DNA of 64,000 nucleotides from Butyrivibrio sp. (GTDB lineage Bacteria; Bacillota; Clostridia; Lachnospirales; Lachnospiraceae). The stretch lies in NCBI RefSeq assembly GCF_017433805.1, contig NZ_JAFRGN010000040.1, forward strand, positions 62,001 to 126,000. Direction: 5' to 3'. Made by a program: the position numbers and the translations under genes. Under the pieces are notes generated by a model. That model was not told the DNA's origin. It saw only the letters and a program-made list of their open reading frames with translations, and searched no databases. Each line of letters starts with the position of its first letter. Position 1 is the stretch's first letter. Positions 54,592-63,309 of this stretch are shown in pieces.

Positions 54592-54777
54592 GCAAATATT
54601 TCTATTCACATCAGAATCACGCACTTGCTGCGTGATTCGTAAGAATATGATGCAAGAGTGAGGGGCGATCTTTTGCGAAGCAAAACTCTAATATCGCCCT
54701 GAATTCTACTATGAGCAGTCGTATGACTGTGAATAGTAGAATGCAAATATCTCCGCTTAGTATATCGGCGGGTTTGC
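54592..54777. repeat. Stacked-hairpin intergenic element flanked by GCAAATAT
   Basis: Four inverted repeats in tandem: GAATCACGCA/TGCGTGATTC (54614-54623, 54629-54638); GGGCGAT/ATCGCCC (54663-54669, 54693-54699) enclosing TTTTGC-GAA-GCAAAA; ATTCTACTAT/ATAGTAGAAT (54703-54712, 54733-54742) enclosing CAGTC/GACTG; and GCAAA/TTTGC (54743-54747, 54773-54777) enclosing CCGC/GCGG. GCAAATAT recurs at 54592-54599 and 54743-54750. CTATTCACA (54602-54610) can also pair with 54728-54736. It fills the gap between uvrA and mbl. Confidence 0.75.
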
Positions 54778-54781
54778 GCAG

Positions 54782-57679
54782 TTACTTTAGCATTTTTTTG
54801 ATATATGCACCGGTGTATGACTTCTTGCACTTGGCAACTTCCTCAGGAGTTCCGGACACAACTACTGTTCCGCCGCCAGAACCACCCTCAGGTCCCATAT
54901 CGATGATATAATCGCCAGTCTTGATAACATCAAGATTGTGCTCAATGACAACTACCGTGTTGCCCTGCTCTACAAGCTTGTGCATGATCTTGACCAGTTT
55001 CTGAACATCCGCAAAGTGAAGACCAGTAGTAGGCTCATCCAAAATGTAAACCGTCTTACCAGTTCCAACCTTACTGAGCTCTGTAGCCAGCTTGATACGC
55101 TGAGCTTCACCACCTGACAGCTCAGTACTTGGCTGTCCAAGCTTGATATAACCAAGTCCTACATCATACAGAGTCTGAATCTTGCGCTTGATAGTCTTAA
55201 CATTCTCAAAGAAGCCCAGTGCCTCTTCAACAGTCATATCAAGAACATCATAAATGCTCTTGCCCTTATACTTAACTTCCAGAGTCTCGTGATTATATCT
55301 CATTCCCTTACATACTTCGCAAGGAACGTATACGTCCGGAAGGAAATGCATCTCGATCTTGATGATTCCGTCACCGCCGCAGGCTTCACATCTACCGCCC
55401 TTGACGTTAAAAGAAAATCTGCCCTTCTTGTAGCCTCTTGCCTTAGCATCAGGAGTTCCGGCAAAGAGATCCCTTATCATGTCAAAAACACCTGTGTATG
55501 TGGCAGGGTTAGATCTTGGTGTTCTACCAATAGGTGACTGGTCAATAGCAATAACCTTATCCACCTGATCAAGCCCCTCTATATCCTTGTGCTTGCCAGG
55601 GATGCATCTTGCCCTATTGAGGTCTCTTGCAAGACGCTTATACAATATCTCATTGACCAGTGAACTCTTACCTGAGCCTGAAACACCAGTTACTATAGTC
55701 ATGACTCCAAGTGGAATCTGAACATCAATATTCTTGAGGTTATTTTCCTGCGCTCCAATAACCTTGATAAAGCCTGTAGGTTTTCTCCTGTCTGCTGGCA
55801 CCTCAATCTTGAGCTTGCCTGACAGATACTGGCCGGTAATAGACTCTTTTACCTGCATGATCTCTTCTGCAGTACCAGTAGCTACGATCTTACCACCGTG
55901 TGAGCCTGCTCCAGGGCCAACATCCACGATATAATCTGCTGCCCTCATGGTATCCTCATCATGCTCTACAACAATAAGGGTATTGCCTAAATCTCTCAGA
56001 TTCTTGAGGGTATTAAGGAGCTTGTCATTATCCCTCTGATGAAGACCGATACTAGGCTCATCCAGGATGTAGCATACTCCACAAAGTCCTGAACCAATCT
56101 GTGTTGCAAGCCTGATTCTCTGCGCTTCACCACCAGAAAGAGTACCTGTAGCTCTTGAAAGAGACAGATAATCAAGACCTACATCGATGAGGAATCCAAC
56201 TCTTGCCCTTATCTCCTTGAGTACCTGGGCACCGATGACCATCTGCTGCTCAGACAGATTAAGGTTCTCAAGATAATCATGAAGCTCACCGATGGACATG
56301 GATGTGATCTCATAGATATTCTTGTCGTCTACTGTTACAGCCAGTGATTCCTTCTTAAGTCTCTGACCACCGCAGAGCTGACAAGGAGTGATTCTCATAT
56401 ACTCCTCATACTCAGCCTTCATGTTCTCAGAGAAGGTCTCTTTATATCTCTGCTCAACATTCTTGATAAGTCCATCAAAAAGAACTGGATAATCGCCAAC
56501 ACCCCTGCTGCCCTCATAGTGTACATTAACCATCTTGTCAGCACCGTGGATCAGCATGTGACGTACATTCTCAGGAAGATCCTGATATGGAGTATCAAGG
56601 CTAAACTTATAAGCCTTGGCAAGAGCCTTGAGCGTAGCGTTAGTGAAGCTTCCCTCTTTGTTGGAGGACTGCCAGCCCATAACTACGATACATCCATCAT
56701 TAAGAGAAAGACTCTTATCAGGGATCATCAGATCCTCATCAAACTCCATCTTGTAACCAAGTCCGAAACAGTCCGGGCATGCACCAAATGGGTTGTTAAA
56801 AGAAAAGCTTCTTGGTTCAATCTCTGGAATACTGACACCACAATCCGGGCATGCAAAATTTTGGCTAAAGCTAAGCTCCTCGCCATCTATAACATCCACA
56901 AGAAGAAGCCCATCTGCCAGTGCAAGAGCACTCTCAACAGAGTCTGTAAGTCTCCTTCTGAGGTTCTCATTATCCTTGTGAACTACAATTCTATCTACAA
57001 TGATCTCAATAGAGTGCTTGATGTTCTTATCAAGCTTGATCTCTTCCTCTGAGATCTCATACTGGCTTCCGTCAATTCTGGCTCTCACATAGCCTGCTCT
57101 TCTGGCTCTGTCCAGAGTCTTGGCATGCTCACCCTTTTTACCTCTTACTACAGGTGCCATGATCTGAAGCTTAGTATCCTCACCAAGAGACATGATCTGA
57201 TCGCACATTTCATCAACAGTCTGGCGTCTTATTTCTCTTCCGCAGTTAGGGCAGTGTGGAATACCAATTCTGGCATACAAAAGTCTGAAATGGTCATAAA
57301 TCTCAGTAACTGTACCAACTGTTGATCTAGGGTTCTTGTTGGTAGACTTCTGATCAATAGAGATAGTAGGTGAAAGTCCCTCTATTCTCTCAACATTCGG
57401 CTTGTCCATCTGTCCCAGGAACATTCTGGCATAGGAAGACAATGACTCCATATAGCGTCTCTGTCCTTCTGCAAAAATTGTATCGAAGGCAAGAGAAGAC
57501 TTGCCAGAGCCGGAAAGACCTGTAAATACAGTGAGTGTCTCCCTTGGAATCTTGACACTTACATTCTTGAGATTATGTTCATTGGCACCACGAACCCTGA
57601 TATAGTCATGAATATCAGAGGGCAAAATCCTCTTGGTCGTGGTATTCTTCTTGGTCATCTTACTATTTTCAACTGTCAT
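54782..57679 (-). CDS. uvrA: Excinuclease ABC subunit A
   Basis: 965 residues, the damage-recognising ABC ATPase of nucleotide excision repair. It has two Walker A loops ([13 protein letters not shown] near the N-terminus, [14 protein letters not shown] in the second half), two LSGGEAQRI signatures, and zinc modules with CPDC...CPDC near residue 280 and CEAC...CEVC near 760. ATG at 57679 after CGGAG. It follows uvrB by 40 bases and shares its LexA-controlled promoter. The C-terminus is short, ending YIKKMLK. Confidence 0.97.
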   Translation of the reverse strand: MTVENSKMTKKNTTTKRILPSDIHDYIRVRGANEHNLKNVSVKIPRETLTVFTGLSGSGKSSLAFDTIFAEGQRRYMESLSSYARMFLGQMDKPNVERIEGLSPTISIDQKSTNKNPRSTVGTVTEIYDHFRLLYARIGIPHCPNCGREIRRQTVDEMCDQIMSLGEDTKLQIMAPVVRGKKGEHAKTLDRARRAGYVRARIDGSQYEISEEEIKLDKNIKHSIEIIVDRIVVHKDNENLRRRLTDSVESALALADGLLLVDVIDGEELSFSQNFACPDCGVSIPEIEPRSFSFNNPFGACPDCFGLGYKMEFDEDLMIPDKSLSLNDGCIVVMGWQSSNKEGSFTNATLKALAKAYKFSLDTPYQDLPENVRHMLIHGADKMVNVHYEGSRGVGDYPVLFDGLIKNVEQRYKETFSENMKAEYEEYMRITPCQLCGGQRLKKESLAVTVDDKNIYEITSMSIGELHDYLENLNLSEQQMVIGAQVLKEIRARVGFLIDVGLDYLSLSRATGTLSGGEAQRIRLATQIGSGLCGVCYILDEPSIGLHQRDNDKLLNTLKNLRDLGNTLIVVEHDEDTMRAADYIVDVGPGAGSHGGKIVATGTAEEIMQVKESITGQYLSGKLKIEVPADRRKPTGFIKVIGAQENNLKNIDVQIPLGVMTIVTGVSGSGKSSLVNEILYKRLARDLNRARCIPGKHKDIEGLDQVDKVIAIDQSPIGRTPRSNPATYTGVFDMIRDLFAGTPDAKARGYKKGRFSFNVKGGRCEACGGDGIIKIEMHFLPDVYVPCEVCKGMRYNHETLEVKYKGKSIYDVLDMTVEEALGFFENVKTIKRKIQTLYDVGLGYIKLGQPSTELSGGEAQRIKLATELSKVGTGKTVYILDEPTTGLHFADVQKLVKIMHKLVEQGNTVVVIEHNLDVIKTGDYIIDMGPEGGSGGGTVVVSGTPEEVAKCKKSYTGAYIKKMLK

Positions 57680-57719
57680 AATATGCTCCGATTAATACTA
57701 ATTCACACAGTGATATTTA

Positions 57720-59711
57720 TTACTTACCTTCAGTCAGGTCATTAAGAATCTTCTTAAGCTCTATCATCTGATCACGCAGCGTAGCAGCAGTCTCGAAATC
57801 CAGCTCCGTAGCAGCTTTCTTCATCTTCTTTTGAACCTGTCCGATGAGTTTCTCAAGCTCTGCCTGATCCATAGACTCAGGATCCTTCTCAAACTTAACC
57901 TCTTCCTTGGCAACGGCCTTGGTCACAGCGATAAGATCACGAACTGCCTTCTTGATAGTCTGTGGCGTGATGCCATGCTCCTCATTGTACTTCTCCTGAA
58001 TCGCACGACGCCTCTTGGTCTCATCAATGGCCTTCTGCATAGATTCTGTCATGTTATCAGCATACATGATAACCCGGCCTTCAGAGTTTCTGGCTGCTCG
58101 TCCAATAGTCTGAATAAGCGATGTCTCAGATCGTAGGAACCCCTCTTTATCCGCATCAATAATAGCAACCAGCGAAATCTCAGGAATATCAAGACCTTCT
58201 CTTAGAAGGTTAATGCCGACGAGAACATCAAATACATCAAGTCGCATATCTCTGATGATTTCTGATCTCTCAAGAGTATCGATATCTGAATGCAGGTACT
58301 TAACCCTGATTCCTGACTCTGCAAGATATTCTGTCAAGTCCTCAGCCATTCTCTTAGTAAGGGTTGTTACAAGAACCTTGTTCTTCTTATCAACTTCTGT
58401 CCTGATCTCACCAATGAGATCGTCAATCTGTCCCTCAACCGGCCTTACGGAGATTTCTGGATCCAAAAGACCTGTAGGCCTGATTACCTGCTCTGTCCTA
58501 AGGAGTTCATGTTCCTCCTCATACTTACCAGGAGTAGCAGAACAAAACAACATCTGATCTATATGAGACTCAAACTCTTCAAAGTTAAGAGGTCTGTTGT
58601 CAAGCGCAGATGGAAGTCTGAAGCCATAGTCAACCAGAGTAAGCTTCCTACTCCTGTCGCCGTGATACATGGCTCCAACCTGAGGAATAGTCATATGTGA
58701 CTCATCCACAATTATCAAAAAGTCCCTGTCAAAGAAGTCCAAAAGCGTAAGAGGTGGTTCACCAGGCTTCATAAAATTAAGGTGTCTTGAGTAGTTCTCA
58801 ATACCCGAGCAAAAGCCAGTCTCCCTCATCATCTCAACATCAAAATTAGTACGCTCAGATATTCTCTGAGCCTCAATAAGCCTGTCTTCCCCCTTAAAGA
58901 ACTTGATCTGCTCCTCAAGCTCCTTCTCAATATTGTCGCAGGCCATATTGATCTTCTCCTGTGGAACAACATAGTGAGAAGCAGGATAAATCATAACGTG
59001 AGACAGCTCACTTCTGACCTTGGCTGTAACAGGCTCAACCTCACAGATTCTATCTATCTCATCTCCAAAGAACTCAACACGGATCAGATAATCATCAGCA
59101 TTAGCTGGGAAAATCTCGATTGTATCTCCGCGCACCCTGAAGTTACATCTGCTAAGCTCCAGATCATTACGATTATACTGAATAGCCACCAGCTCTTTGA
59201 TCGTCTCATCTCTATCCTTGCGCATCCCAGGACGCAGAGAAATAGACATCCCCTTAAATTCCTCAGGGCTACCAAGACCATAGATACATGACACACTGGC
59301 AACAACAATTACATCCTTGCGCTCTGCAAGAGATGCTGTTGCCGAGAGTCTGAGCTTATCTATCTCGTCATTGATAGATGAATCCTTGGCAATATACGTA
59401 TCTGTCTGGGGAACATAAGCCTCTGGCTGATAATAGTCATAGTAAGATACAAAGTACTCAACAGCATTCTCCGGGAAGAATTCCTTCATCTCGCCGTAGA
59501 GCTGTCCTGCCAGAGTTTTATTATGAGAAATGATCAGCGTAGGCTTCTGCAGAGCCTGTATAACATTGGCCATGGTAAAAGTCTTACCAGATCCTGTTAC
59601 TCCCAGAAGAGTCTCAAACTGATTGCCAGCCTTGAACCCCTCAACCAGCTCCTTAATAGCCTGTGGCTGATCACCTGTAGGTTTAAAATCACTATGTAAC
59701 TTGAACTCCAT
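57720..59711 (-). CDS. uvrB: Excinuclease ABC subunit B
   Basis: The helicase-like partner of UvrA that loads onto damaged DNA and recruits UvrC. It has Walker [11 protein letters not shown], the beta-hairpin [27 protein letters not shown], the helicase motif QTIGRAAR and a C-terminal UVR domain. The start MEFKLHSDF (59711) matches the family; an upstream TTG at 59747 has no ribosome site. The ribosome site before the ATG is itself weak (AGCGGG). A LexA box and a promoter stand upstream. Confidence 0.97.
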   Translation of the reverse strand: MEFKLHSDFKPTGDQPQAIKELVEGFKAGNQFETLLGVTGSGKTFTMANVIQALQKPTLIISHNKTLAGQLYGEMKEFFPENAVEYFVSYYDYYQPEAYVPQTDTYIAKDSSINDEIDKLRLSATASLAERKDVIVVASVSCIYGLGSPEEFKGMSISLRPGMRKDRDETIKELVAIQYNRNDLELSRCNFRVRGDTIEIFPANADDYLIRVEFFGDEIDRICEVEPVTAKVRSELSHVMIYPASHYVVPQEKINMACDNIEKELEEQIKFFKGEDRLIEAQRISERTNFDVEMMRETGFCSGIENYSRHLNFMKPGEPPLTLLDFFDRDFLIIVDESHMTIPQVGAMYHGDRSRKLTLVDYGFRLPSALDNRPLNFEEFESHIDQMLFCSATPGKYEEEHELLRTEQVIRPTGLLDPEISVRPVEGQIDDLIGEIRTEVDKKNKVLVTTLTKRMAEDLTEYLAESGIRVKYLHSDIDTLERSEIIRDMRLDVFDVLVGINLLREGLDIPEISLVAIIDADKEGFLRSETSLIQTIGRAARNSEGRVIMYADNMTESMQKAIDETKRRRAIQEKYNEEHGITPQTIKKAVRDLIAVTKAVAKEEVKFEKDPESMDQAELEKLIGQVQKKMKKAATELDFETAATLRDQMIELKKILNDLTEGK

Positions 59712-59780
59712 CTTGCCCGCTTTCTCGTGAAATCGTTCAACGTCCAATTCAATAAATCACAATTAATTCGTCATGGAGCA

Positions 59781-59809
59781 AGTATAACATCATTAAAAAT
59801 ATATGTCTA
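59781..59809 (-). promoter_or_regulatory. uvrB-uvrA promoter
   Basis: On the minus strand TAGACA (59809-59804) and TATACT (59786-59781) with a 17-base spacer. The transcript would start near 59774, about 60 bases before the uvrB ATG. Confidence 0.7.
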
Positions 59810-59817
59810 TAATTTTA

Positions 59818-59831
59818 GGAACATATGTTCA
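59818..59831. promoter_or_regulatory. LexA (SOS) box upstream of uvrB
   Basis: GAACATATGTTC (59819-59830) is a perfect 12-base palindrome. Read on the minus strand with flanks it is TGAACATATGTTCC, differing only in the first base from the Bacillus LexA consensus CGAACRNRYGTTYC. It lies about ten bases upstream of the uvrB -35 and past the end of the small gene at 59850. Confidence 0.85.
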
Positions 59832-59849
59832 GTGCAGATCATTAAATCA

Positions 59850-60089
59850 CTATAAATTCAGCGAATCATAGGTATAAACCAGATCCTGCTCAATTACAAA
59901 ATCATCCTCTGAAAACTCCTCACTGTAATCTATCGCTTCCAGAAGCCTTGTGGTACACATAGCTGCTGTTGCCTTGCCTTCAACCGCTTTGACAGGCTCT
60001 TCACCTTCATTTCCCAGAAGGCTTCCAATTCCAAGTATCACCACCAGCGCAATCATCACGATTGCGAAAGTATAAACAAAAATCATCAT
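59850..60089 (-). CDS. Small single-helix membrane protein of unknown function
   Basis: 79 residues: an N-terminal helix (IFVYTFAIVMIALVVILGIG, about 3-24) and an acidic C-terminal part with YSEEFSEDDF. No family recognised. Its ATG overlaps the kinase stop by four bases (ATGA), so it is co-translated with the kinase and may be its partner or target; that is inference. The acidic tail has threonines at TTRLLEA and DLVYTYDSL. Confidence 0.7.
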   Translation of the reverse strand: MMIFVYTFAIVMIALVVILGIGSLLGNEGEEPVKAVEGKATAAMCTTRLLEAIDYSEEFSEDDFVIEQDLVYTYDSLNL

Positions 60090-61072
60090 TCTATATCTAT
60101 AACCTCGTCATTCTCGTTAAACAAATAATTCTCAATCCACAACCTGGCGTAGCCAAGCCTTATTCTCACAGCAGGGAGTCTTGCAGACATATCCGCAGTA
60201 GCATAATCTGTCAGTTCCTCACCCTTTATGATTCCCGCAGATATGATCAGTGATAAGCATGAAGCCAGCGCCATTACCTTTAAAGCACCCTTAATCTTTC
60301 TAAGCTTCTTTCTCTTTGGCAGCGCCCCCAGTTCCTCCTGAATCTCTTTAAAAGACCTGAATCTATCCTCTCTGTCTGCTCTTGTGCACTTCTCAACTAT
60401 CCCCAAAAGGTCCTGTGAAATTCCTTTGACTCCATTTTTCTTGTAATTAACCACAGCGTCCATGTCCCTTGTATCAACTCCTGATACCAGCTGCAAAAGA
60501 GTCATTCCAAAGCAGAAAATATCCGTTCTGGGATCAGTCTGTCCCAGATATCCAAACTGCTCTGGCGCCGCAAACCCAAGCGTTCCCAGGTTCAGTGTAT
60601 CTGCCCTCTCACCTCTTTCATAGAACCTGGCTGCGCCATAATCAATAAGACTAACATGACCATCTGGCTTCATAACGATATTGGCAGGCTTAAGGTCCCT
60701 GTATATTATTGGAGAACGTCTCCCATGAAGATATCTCATAATCCCAGCAAGCTCATATGCTATTCGTAGAGCATCCTTCTCAGCAAATGTTCCCTTTGTC
60801 AAAAGAACTTTCTCAAGACTGTTACCCGGCACATACTCCAGTACTATTTCTTCAGGGCTTCTCTTATAAAGCTTTGGAATTGCCTCATGATCAAGCCCCT
60901 CCAGAACTCTACTCTCATTAAAAAGGTTCTTTTTCTCTATTTCATCCAGCTCGCCTTCAGCGGATTTGCACCTCTTTATGGTCACAAGCTGCCCTGACTC
61001 TATCTCTTTTCCCAGAAAAGCATTGCAATTTCCGTCACTGCCAAGAGGCTTAATAATCTCATATCCTTCCAT
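60086..61072 (-). CDS. Hanks-type Ser/Thr protein kinase with C-terminal membrane helix
   Basis: 328 residues from MEGYEII (61072, GAGG upstream). Kinase motifs: glycine loop GSDGNCNAF (11-19), lysine in TIKR (33), YRDLKPANIV (124-133), DYGAARF (144-150), APEQFGY and the D-F-G-equivalent DYG. A membrane helix (about 263-282) and a short outer tail of about 45 residues follow; the PASTA repeats of PrkC are missing. The catalytic triad K, D and D is intact. The PP2C gene upstream is coupled by a short gap and is the likely antagonist. Confidence 0.9.
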   Translation of the reverse strand: MEGYEIIKPLGSDGNCNAFLGKEIESGQLVTIKRCKSAEGELDEIEKKNLFNESRVLEGLDHEAIPKLYKRSPEEIVLEYVPGNSLEKVLLTKGTFAEKDALRIAYELAGIMRYLHGRRSPIIYRDLKPANIVMKPDGHVSLIDYGAARFYERGERADTLNLGTLGFAAPEQFGYLGQTDPRTDIFCFGMTLLQLVSGVDTRDMDAVVNYKKNGVKGISQDLLGIVEKCTRADREDRFRSFKEIQEELGALPKRKKLRKIKGALKVMALASCLSLIISAGIIKGEELTDYATADMSARLPAVRIRLGYARLWIENYLFNENDEVIDIE

Positions 61073-61079
61073 ATCAGCC

Positions 61080-61862
61080 TCACATTTCCAGGCACATGGC
61101 AGCCACAGTAATATTATCGTCCTCGGATTTATCCTTTGCCTTGTCCGCAAGCTTCCTGCACTGTTCCAGCATTTCTTCATCCGTAATGCACATCTGAGGG
61201 CAGAGCTTTGTCCTTAGATCCTCAGCTTCAAGAGTTCTCCAAAAGCCATCACTGCAGGCAACTATCGTAGTATTTCCTTTTAAGACGCCCTTTTTGATCT
61301 CGGGCACAGGCGCATGTGCTGTTCCTAGACACTGAAGTAAAACAGACTTCTCCTCATCACTTGCCGCTTCACTTTCAGAAACAAGTCCCTTATCCAGCTT
61401 ATCCTGAACCACGCTCTGATCCTTGGTAAGTCGGTCCACTTCCTTGGCACTTACTGCATATAGCCTGGAATCTCCCACATTTACAGACAGGTACTTATTT
61501 CCGATCTGCAAAAGAGCTGTCAGCGTAGTTCCAAGCTGAACATTCCTGTGCTTACCATATCTTTTCAAGTCGCCATTTATTCTTCTGATCATTCTGTCAA
61601 AAGAGCCTTCTACAGCTTCCCATAGGTCTTTTTCCGACAGATTCTGCAAAAGACTGAGCTCCTCATGAAACCAGGATTCCAAAGTCCTGATAGCTTTACA
61701 GCTTGCCACTTCGCCTTTGGACAGGCCTCCCATACCATCACACACAGCAACAAGAGATATTCTTCCATGATTCTTTGTATTGGCCACTTTGATAAGTGCC
61801 GCGTCCTGGTTAACATCTCTGGTTGTTCCCACATCAGTATAAATACATGCTTTTACTTTCAT
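61080..61862 (-). CDS. PP2C-family Ser/Thr protein phosphatase
   Basis: 260 residues with the metal-binding motifs TTRDVNQDAALI, VAVCDGMGGLSKGE, VNVGDSRLYAVS and DDNITVAA. It dephosphorylates Ser/Thr residues, paired with the kinase that follows. GGAAAGGAAG precedes ATG at 61862. The length matches PrpC-type proteins. A small hairpin with T run (GCTCG-ATT-CGAGC, about 61911-61923) lies in the leader and might attenuate; weak evidence. Confidence 0.94.
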   Translation of the reverse strand: MKVKACIYTDVGTTRDVNQDAALIKVANTKNHGRISLVAVCDGMGGLSKGEVASCKAIRTLESWFHEELSLLQNLSEKDLWEAVEGSFDRMIRRINGDLKRYGKHRNVQLGTTLTALLQIGNKYLSVNVGDSRLYAVSAKEVDRLTKDQSVVQDKLDKGLVSESEAASDEEKSVLLQCLGTAHAPVPEIKKGVLKGNTTIVACSDGFWRTLEAEDLRTKLCPQMCITDEEMLEQCRKLADKAKDKSEDDNITVAAMCLEM

Positions 61863-61957
61863 AACTTCCTTTCCTTACCAAATATTGCCTAAACAAAAAT
61901 GGAAAAAACGCTCGAATCGAGCTGCTCGAATGGGAGAATCCCCAATCTTCTGATAAT

Positions 61958-61988
61958 AAAAAATGACTGTGCCAAAAAGCACAGTCAT
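61958..61988 (-). terminator. Rho-independent terminator after the S41 protease gene
   Basis: ATGACTGTGC (61963-61972) and GCACAGTCAT (61979-61988) form a perfect 10-pair stem with a six-base loop. On the minus strand TTTTTATTAT follows. The S41 protease stop lies 20 bases before. Confidence 0.9.
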
Positions 61989-62008
61989 GAATAATACTAT
62001 TTATGTTT

Positions 62009-63289
62009 TTATTTGTCAAGCAGGTCCTTCATAACCTCTTTAGCCTTGTTAAGCTGAGTATCTGTCTTGTCCTCAGCATAGGCCTCGGCATCATATTCAA
62101 CCTCTACATCAGGCTCAATACCAACACCGTGGATATTGATTCCATTAGGAGTAAAGTAGTTGCTAACTGTAAGCTTAACAGCTGTACCATCTCTCAGATC
62201 AAAGATTCTCTGAACAATTCCCTTACCATAAGTTGTCTTACCAACAAGCTTACCAAGGTTATAATCCTTGATAGCTCCAGCAAGGATCTCACTGGCACTT
62301 GCTGAATACTGGTTAACCAGAACAACTACAGGTATATCGATCTTGTTCTGTCCATCGCAGGTATAGTCTTCTCTGTTGCCGTCTCTATCCTCTGTGTAAA
62401 CGATAACACCTTCAGGAAGGAGCTGTCTTGCTATATCACATACAGTAGAAAGATTGCCACCTGGGTTAGACCTAAGGTCAATGATAAGTCCCTCTATGTT
62501 CTGAGCTCTGAGATCAGCCATTCCTTCTACAAACTGTGAATATGTAACCTCATCAAACTCTGTGATCTTAAGATATCCGATATTATCATCAAACACTTCT
62601 GTGCTAACAGTAGGAACCTCAATCTGAGCACGCTCTACATCTACCTCTACATCGTTAGCAACGCCGGTTCTGATAAGTGTCAGATGAACTGTAGTGCCTG
62701 CCTCGCCCTTAATAAGGCTTACAACTTCCTCAAGGGAAAGTCCCTGAGTTGACTCTTTGTTAATCTCATAAATAATATCGTCAACACACAGTTCTGCAGC
62801 TTCCGCAGGGCTTCCAGGCATAACACCTGATATTCTTGCCATATTTATGCTGTTATCAAAGCTGACATACGCGCCAATACCGTAGTAAATACCCTTGGTA
62901 CTGTTCATCATCTCGTCCAGTTCTTCTTCTGTGTAATAAACAGAATATGGATCTCCAAGGGAATCCATAAGCCCCTTGTACATTCCATCTGCTTCATCCT
63001 GGACATCAATGTCTGTCTTGTAGTAATAAGTATCAATTACATCCTCAAGAGCCTGAATCTTACCAAGTGTTTCCTCATTCAGGATCTTGCTCTGAGCACT
63101 TATTCCAAGAATCGAAGCCATTCCAGTCTTAAATACATACAACAGAGAAAAAACAGCTATTGCCACAACCAGAACTGACGCCAGAAAACCTATAAGAATT
63201 CCGGCAATAAATCTTCTGGTAAGCCTGTCATCTTTTTTCTCTGCTTCCACTACTACAGTAGTAGCTTCCGGCATATTATTACTATCCAA
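62009..63289 (-). CDS. CtpA-type S41 processing protease, TTG start
   Basis: 426 residues. A membrane helix near the N-terminus (about 27-52), a PDZ domain (about 120-195, GIGAYVSFDNS and GSPAEAAELCVDDIIYEIN), and the protease core with RSNPGGNLSTV, NQYSASASEILAGAIKD holding the catalytic serine, and KTTYGKGIVQ holding the lysine. It should cleave secreted or membrane proteins outside the cell. The first codon is TTG at 63289 with GAGGTGG six bases upstream; ATG at 63274 has no such site. Next to an EnvC-like gene, as in ftsEX-envC-ctp groups. Confidence 0.94.
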   Translation of the reverse strand: MDSNNMPEATTVVVEAEKKDDRLTRRFIAGILIGFLASVLVVAIAVFSLLYVFKTGMASILGISAQSKILNEETLGKIQALEDVIDTYYYKTDIDVQDEADGMYKGLMDSLGDPYSVYYTEEELDEMMNSTKGIYYGIGAYVSFDNSINMARISGVMPGSPAEAAELCVDDIIYEINKESTQGLSLEEVVSLIKGEAGTTVHLTLIRTGVANDVEVDVERAQIEVPTVSTEVFDDNIGYLKITEFDEVTYSQFVEGMADLRAQNIEGLIIDLRSNPGGNLSTVCDIARQLLPEGVIVYTEDRDGNREDYTCDGQNKIDIPVVVLVNQYSASASEILAGAIKDYNLGKLVGKTTYGKGIVQRIFDLRDGTAVKLTVSNYFTPNGINIHGVGIEPDVEVEYDAEAYAEDKTDTQLNKAKEVMKDLLDK

Positions 63290-63309
63290 ATTAATCCACC
63301 TCTAATAAG

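Noticed and set aside
59711..59747. TTG start twelve codons upstream for UvrB
   Set aside because: No ribosome site and the extra residues precede the normal UvrB N-terminus.
60086..61072. Kinase as a pseudokinase because of YRD and DYG in place of HRD and DFG
   Set aside because: YRD occurs in active AGC kinases and all catalytic lysine and aspartates are present.
61072..61180. Kinase start at the earlier ATG
   Set aside because: The extra 36 residues are the PP2C gene read in another frame; GAGG before 61072 marks the true start.
61911..61923. GCTCG-ATT-CGAGC with T run as a terminator before the PP2C gene
   Set aside because: The stem is only five pairs; too weak to claim as a separate feature, mentioned only as possible attenuation.
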